From positions 1 through 10,221 of the forward strand of contig JAOZPL010000042.1 of the NCBI GenBank assembly GCA_029932795.1: a stretch of 10,221 nt of DNA, written 5' to 3'. Source of the stretch: Candidatus Zixiibacteriota bacterium (GTDB lineage Bacteria > Zixibacteria > MSB-5A5 > GN15 > FEB-12). Shown here piece by piece: positions 6,706 to 10,221 of the stretch (positions within the stretch are counted from its first letter, which is position 1; the number at the start of each line of letters is the position of its first letter). Made by a program: the position numbers and the translations under genes. The notes below the pieces were generated by a model. That model saw only the letters and a list, made by a program, of their open reading frames with translations. It was not told the DNA's origin and searched no databases.

Positions 6706-6734
6706 TTGTCACGCTGATTGTCTGTTCTTACATT
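6706..6734 (+). promoter_or_regulatory. Predicted promoter of the nucleotidyltransferase-metK-ahcY group
   Basis: TTGTCA (6706-6711, five of six to TTGACA) is separated by 17 bases from TACATT (6729-6734, four of six to TATAAT). Transcription would start near 6741, about 20 bases before the GTG at 6762, leaving just enough room for the AAGG ribosome site. Together with the hairpin upstream this marks a transcription-unit boundary. Confidence 0.42.
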
Positions 6735-6761
6735 TCGCATAGCTTTTTTTAAGGTGATTCT

Positions 6762-7736
6762 GTGAAGGTAATAATTCCAGTGGCGGGTATAGGAACCCGT
6801 CTTCGGCCACACACGTTTTCTCTGCCCAAGCCGCTTCTGCACGTGGCCGGGAAGCCGATCATCGCTCATCTGCTTGACCCGGTCGGGCAGCTTGACCCGG
6901 ACGAGGTAATCTTTGTGGTGGGTTACAAGGGGGTCCAGATTCGGGAGTATGTGACCGGCAGGTATTCGTTCAAATCCAGTTTTGTTCAACAGGATAAACT
7001 CCTGGGTCTCGGCTACGCGCTGGGTCTGGCGCTGGACAGTGTTGCCGACGGCGAGGTTCTGATTATGCTCGGTGATACAATTGTGGAATGTGACCTGCGG
7101 CGGTTCATCGCCGCCGGTGATTACGTCCTCGGTGTCAGGCATGTCGACGACCCTCACCGATTCGGCATTGTCGAGGTGGAGAACAACCGGATCGTCAGAG
7201 TTGAAGAGAAGCCGGAACATCCAAAAACCAATCTGGCTGTAATCGGTCTATACTACTTTCGAGAGGCCGGACCTCTCAAGGCGGCGCTCCATAATCACCT
7301 TGAGAGCGGCCAGACGACTAAGGGTGAAATGCAGTTTACCGATGCCCTCCAGATGATGATTACCGGGGGCACGCATTTTGTTCCGTACGAAGTGCAGGAG
7401 TGGTACGATTGCGGTAAGAAAGAAACGATGCTGGAGACCAACCGTCACATTCTGGAGGAGATGGACCAGGCGCCGAGCATTGACGGGTCGGTGATTGTTC
7501 CGCCGGTATTCATTTCCCCAACGGCTCAGGTCATCAACTCGGTTGTTGGACCATATGTCTCCGTATCGGAGGGGGCAGTGGTCAGCAGATCAATCATCCG
7601 TAACTCTATTATAGGTTCCCATGCGACTGTAGAGAATGTGTCGTTGGAAGATTCTATTGTGGGGCATCACGCGGTTATAAGAGGGGGGAGCCGTATCTTG
7701 AGCATCGGTGATTCCTCGGTGATTGACCCGATCTAA
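6762..7736 (+). CDS. NDP-sugar pyrophosphorylase (sugar-phosphate nucleotidyltransferase)
   Basis: The enzyme should couple a nucleoside triphosphate with a sugar-1-phosphate to give an NDP-sugar and pyrophosphate in the cytoplasm, supplying cell-envelope glycan or glycogen synthesis. The N-terminal Rossmann-like domain (1-235) has the nucleotide-binding GIGTRLRP (9-16), K23 in LPKPLL, LGLGYAL (81-87), metal-binding D105 in LGDTIV, EEKP (148-151) and D216 in WYDCG. The C-terminus (about 245-322) has left-handed beta-helix hexapeptide patterns such as FISPTAQVINSVVGPYVSV and SIIGSHATVENV, so it resembles the long RmlA/StrD type, with a shortened tail (324 residues). The motifs do not fix the substrate; glucose-1-phosphate thymidylyltransferase is the most common annotation, with UTP- or GTP-using relatives possible. 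The GTG start has AAGG about 7 bases upstream. The strong metK ribosome site follows 36 bases after its stop. Confidence 0.88.
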   Translation: MKVIIPVAGIGTRLRPHTFSLPKPLLHVAGKPIIAHLLDPVGQLDPDEVIFVVGYKGVQIREYVTGRYSFKSSFVQQDKLLGLGYALGLALDSVADGEVLIMLGDTIVECDLRRFIAAGDYVLGVRHVDDPHRFGIVEVENNRIVRVEEKPEHPKTNLAVIGLYYFREAGPLKAALHNHLESGQTTKGEMQFTDALQMMITGGTHFVPYEVQEWYDCGKKETMLETNRHILEEMDQAPSIDGSVIVPPVFISPTAQVINSVVGPYVSVSEGAVVSRSIIRNSIIGSHATVENVSLEDSIVGHHAVIRGGSRILSIGDSSVIDPI

Positions 7737-7772
7737 GATACAGGATTTTCATGGGTTCACTTCAGGCCTGTT

Positions 7773-7780
7773 AAGGAGGA
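7773..7780 (+). promoter_or_regulatory. Strong Shine-Dalgarno site of metK
   Basis: AAGGAGGA lies 6 bases before the ATG at 7787, the strongest ribosome binding site in the window, and fixes the metK start. The 50-base gap upstream is too short for a SAM riboswitch, and none of the hairpins expected of one is seen. Confidence 0.85.
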
Positions 7781-7786
7781 CCGGCT

Positions 7787-8950
7787 ATGGGGAGAGGCAA
7801 TTTTCTCTTCACGTCCGAATCTGTCACGGAAGGACACCCCGACAAACTGGCCGACCAGATTTCGGATGCTGTTCTTGATGATGTGCTCCGCCAGGATCGG
7901 AGAGGGCGGGTTGCCTGTGAGACGTTCGTGACGGTAGGGCTGGTTATCGTGGGGGGAGAGATCACGACCAAAGGCTATGTGGATATCAATGGTCTGGTGC
8001 GAAGGGTCGTCAAGGAGTCAGGGTACACCCGGAGCGAGTATGGCTTTACGTATAATACGTGTGCCATCCTCAACGCTATCGGCTCACAGTCACCCGACAT
8101 CGCTCAGGGCGTTGACAGGGGCGGGGCTGGAGATCAGGGGCTTATGTCAGGTTATGCCTGCCGTGAAACCAGAGAGCTGATGCCGATGCCGATCATGGTG
8201 GCTCACAAGCTGAGTCGTCAGTTGGCGGCGGTGCGAAAGAAGAAGATCCTGCCGTATCTTGGGCCGGACGGCAAGTCGCAGGTTACAGTGGAATACATCG
8301 ACGGCAGGCCAGCGAGGGTAGATACAATAGTCATCTCGTCGCAGCACACTGACGAGATCCTGGACCGGAGCGGCAAGGTAATAACAAAGCGTGCGATAGA
8401 GGAGATAATTGACAATGTCGTAACGCCGGTTGTTACACCGGAGATGATTGACGGCCGAACCAAGATTTATGTCAACCCGACCGGCAAGTTTGTGGTTGGC
8501 GGCCCGGTCTCTGATACCGGCATGACCGGTCGTAAGATTATTGTCGACGCTTACGGTGGAATGGCCTCGCACGGTGGGGGGGCTTTCTCCGGCAAAGACC
8601 CCAGTAAGGTTGACCGTTCGGCCAGTTATATGGCACGCTATATTGCCAAAAACGTGGTTGCTTCCGGTCTGGCTGACAAGTGTAATGTACAACTTGCTTA
8701 TGCGATTGGCATAGCCGAGCCGGTTTCGCTGATGGTCTTCGCCAATGAGACTCAGAAAGTGCCAGAGGCGCGGATTGCCCAGTTGATTCGAAAGCATTTT
8801 GACCTGACACCACGCGGCATAATCAAAACACTCGATCTACTCAGACCGATCTACCGCAAGACGGCTGTGTACGGTCATTTCGGAAGGAGTGAAAAGACTT
8901 TCACCTGGGAGAGGACTGACAAGGCGAAAATCTTGGCAAAGGATGCATAA
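7787..8950 (+). CDS. metK: S-adenosylmethionine synthetase
   Basis: MetK makes S-adenosylmethionine from methionine and ATP, releasing phosphate and pyrophosphate; SAM is the cell's main methyl donor. The 387 residues match the usual length of about 385. The family motifs appear in order: TSESVTEGHPDK (9-20, with the catalytic His17), GAGDQG (113-118), FVVGGPVSDTGMTGRKII (235-252), and the GGGAFSGKDPSKVDRSA stretch (263-279) that binds the ATP phosphates, with YGHFGR near the C-terminus. The usual GAGDQGLMFGYA reads GLMSGYACRET, with S121 in place of Phe; the catalytic residues are kept, so the enzyme is expected to be active. The ATG at 7787 is fixed by the AAGGAGG site and the conserved N-terminus. 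ahcY follows after 3 bases, forming a methyl-cycle operon. Confidence 0.97.
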   Translation: MGRGNFLFTSESVTEGHPDKLADQISDAVLDDVLRQDRRGRVACETFVTVGLVIVGGEITTKGYVDINGLVRRVVKESGYTRSEYGFTYNTCAILNAIGSQSPDIAQGVDRGGAGDQGLMSGYACRETRELMPMPIMVAHKLSRQLAAVRKKKILPYLGPDGKSQVTVEYIDGRPARVDTIVISSQHTDEILDRSGKVITKRAIEEIIDNVVTPVVTPEMIDGRTKIYVNPTGKFVVGGPVSDTGMTGRKIIVDAYGGMASHGGGAFSGKDPSKVDRSASYMARYIAKNVVASGLADKCNVQLAYAIGIAEPVSLMVFANETQKVPEARIAQLIRKHFDLTPRGIIKTLDLLRPIYRKTAVYGHFGRSEKTFTWERTDKAKILAKDA

Positions 8951-8953
8951 CAA

Positions 8954-10213
8954 ATGGCGGTGAAAAACGATATCAAAAATATCAGACTGGCAAGAGATGG
9001 CAAAAGGAAGATTGAATGGGCCGAGAGGAATATGCCTGTGCTCCGGTTGATCCGCGAACGATTCGCGAGGGAAAAACCACTCAAGGGGATCAACCTGACT
9101 GCCTGTCTGCACGTGACGACCGAAACGGCCAACCTGATGCGCACACTCAAAGCCGGCGGGGCCAACCTGGCGCTGTGCGCATCGAATCCCCTCTCCACGC
9201 AGGATGATACGGCGGCGGCGATGGTGGCGGAGTATGGCATACCGGTATGTGCCATCCATGGGGAGAACAACAGGACGTATTACAGGCATATTCGACAGGT
9301 GTTGGATATCAAACCGCATATTACTATGGATGACGGCGCCGACCTCGTTTCGACGTTGCACAAAGAAAGAAAAAGCCAGGCTGCGCAGATCATGGCCGGT
9401 ACCGAAGAGACGACTACCGGCGTGATTCGTCTCAGGGCGATGGCGAATGATGGCGCATTACTCTTTCCTGTTATCGCCGTCAACGATTCCAAAACGAAGC
9501 ATTTTTTTGACAATCGGTACGGCACGGGGCAGTCAACAATTGACGGTATTCTTCGCGCCACGAATATGCTGATTGCCGGCTCGACCGTCGTAGTATCCGG
9601 CTATGGCTGGTGCGGGCGCGGTGTAGCCACCCGTGCCAAGGGGTTGGGCGCCAATGTTATCGTCACCGAGGTTGACCCGATACGGGCTATCGAGGCGGTC
9701 ATGGACGGCTTCATGGTCATGACCATGTCCAAAGCCGCGCCGCTCGGCGATCTCTTTATTACCCTGACCGGTGATCTCAACGTTCTGCGCCTTGAGCATT
9801 TCAAAAAACTGAAAGACGGCGCTATTGTCTGCAACTCGGGGCATTTTAACGCCGAGATAGATATCCCGGCGCTGGAGAAAGCGTCATCGAAGAAGCGGCT
9901 GGTTCGTCCGAATGTCGAGGAATACACTATCGGCAAAAAACGCATCTATCTGCTGGCTGAGGGACGCCTGATCAACCTCGCGGCCGCGGAGGGACACCCG
10001 GCGATGGTGATGGATATGTCGTTTGCCAACCAGGCGCTGGCGGCAGAGTATGTGGTGAAGAATCACAAAGAGCTTGAACGTAAGGTATATGTCGTACCGG
10101 AGAAGATCGACCGGCAGATAGCCTCCCTCAAGCTGAAGTCGATGGGCATCAAAATCGATAGACTGACCGCAGAGCAACGGAAATACCTGGCCTCCTGGGA
10201 GGTGGGGACGTAG
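8954..10213 (+). CDS. ahcY: Adenosylhomocysteinase (S-adenosylhomocysteine hydrolase), short form
   Basis: AhcY splits S-adenosylhomocysteine, the product and inhibitor of methyltransferases, into homocysteine and adenosine using tightly bound NAD. Substrate motifs seen include LHVTTETANL (52-61, with H53, T55 and E57), NPLSTQDD (78-85), MDDGADL (125-131), EETTTG (151-156), K182 and D186 in KTKHFFDNRYG, and SGHFNAEID (295-303, H297). The NAD-binding Rossmann motif is GYGWCGRGVA (216-225), and EGHPAMVMDMSFANQALA (346-363) follows. At 419 residues it lacks the extended C-terminal tail ending in a Lys...Tyr-Arg-Tyr motif that reaches the neighbouring subunit's NAD in many bacterial and eukaryotic enzymes, and it stops right after the EQRKYLASW region. 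That is the thermophile/archaeal-type architecture. AAAGGA about 10 bases upstream and a 3-base gap after metK support co-transcription. Confidence 0.95.
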   Translation: MAVKNDIKNIRLARDGKRKIEWAERNMPVLRLIRERFAREKPLKGINLTACLHVTTETANLMRTLKAGGANLALCASNPLSTQDDTAAAMVAEYGIPVCAIHGENNRTYYRHIRQVLDIKPHITMDDGADLVSTLHKERKSQAAQIMAGTEETTTGVIRLRAMANDGALLFPVIAVNDSKTKHFFDNRYGTGQSTIDGILRATNMLIAGSTVVVSGYGWCGRGVATRAKGLGANVIVTEVDPIRAIEAVMDGFMVMTMSKAAPLGDLFITLTGDLNVLRLEHFKKLKDGAIVCNSGHFNAEIDIPALEKASSKKRLVRPNVEEYTIGKKRIYLLAEGRLINLAAAEGHPAMVMDMSFANQALAAEYVVKNHKELERKVYVVPEKIDRQIASLKLKSMGIKIDRLTAEQRKYLASWEVGT

Positions 10214-10221
10214 GGGGAGGC
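10214..10221 (+). promoter_or_regulatory. Possible ribosome binding site of a next gene
   Basis: Directly after the ahcY stop the sequence reads GGGGGAGGC, a purine run resembling a Shine-Dalgarno site. It hints at a further co-transcribed + strand gene starting just past the window edge. The evidence is only these bases. Confidence 0.25.

Noticed and set aside
7763..7770. Eight-base palindrome CAGGCCTG ahead of metK
   Set aside because: Single short palindrome with no second copy seen and no room for a riboswitch; too little to call an operator.
8147..9361. Open frames on the - strand opposite metK and ahcY
   Set aside because: They lie fully opposite well-identified enzymes, lack ribosome sites and show no protein motif.

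Overview
The window is a compact, gene-dense bacterial stretch with every supported gene on the + strand and no gap longer than about 100 bases. No RNA genes, mobile elements, CRISPR arrays or repeats were seen. GTG and TTG starts are frequent, and several short membrane or soluble proteins lack an obvious function. An archaeal-type bifunctional phosphoglucose/phosphomannose isomerase, a thermophile/archaeal-type short adenosylhomocysteinase and a DUF6754-like membrane protein together suggest an uncultivated phylum of the FCB kind (Zixibacteria or a relative). That placement is inference, not proof.

Region 1 (1-2400), central sugar metabolism. The C-terminal two thirds of a PTS Enzyme I (phosphoenolpyruvate-protein phosphotransferase, cut by the window edge) is followed 7 bases later by a bifunctional phosphoglucose/phosphomannose isomerase. 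After a further 14 bases comes a 68-residue DUF1858 protein with a CxxC motif. The three probably share a transcript.

Region 2 (2401-5515), an uncharacterised membrane cassette. After a 98-base gap holding a good sigma70-like promoter come four tightly packed genes (3-base gaps, 3-base gap, 4-base overlap). They encode a DUF6754-like protein with N- and C-terminal membrane anchors, a six-helix membrane protein, a two-helix protein with a roughly 210-residue domain probably outside the cytoplasm, and a second six-helix membrane protein. The arrangement (two polytopic proteins alternating with two anchored alpha/beta proteins) suggests one membrane complex of unknown function. This is the most novel part of the window.

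Region 3 (5516-6680), a lipoprotein gene with its own TATAAT promoter and a short candidate terminator behind it. No domain is recognised.

Region 4 (6681-10221), nucleotide-sugar and SAM metabolism. From a promoter near 6706-6734 run an NDP-sugar pyrophosphorylase with a hexapeptide-repeat tail, metK (S-adenosylmethionine synthetase, strong ribosome binding site) and ahcY (adenosylhomocysteinase, 3 bases behind metK). MetK makes SAM, methyltransferases turn it into S-adenosylhomocysteine, and AhcY removes that product, so the pair forms two steps of the methyl cycle. A purine-rich GGGGGAGG just after the ahcY stop suggests another gene starts just past the window edge.
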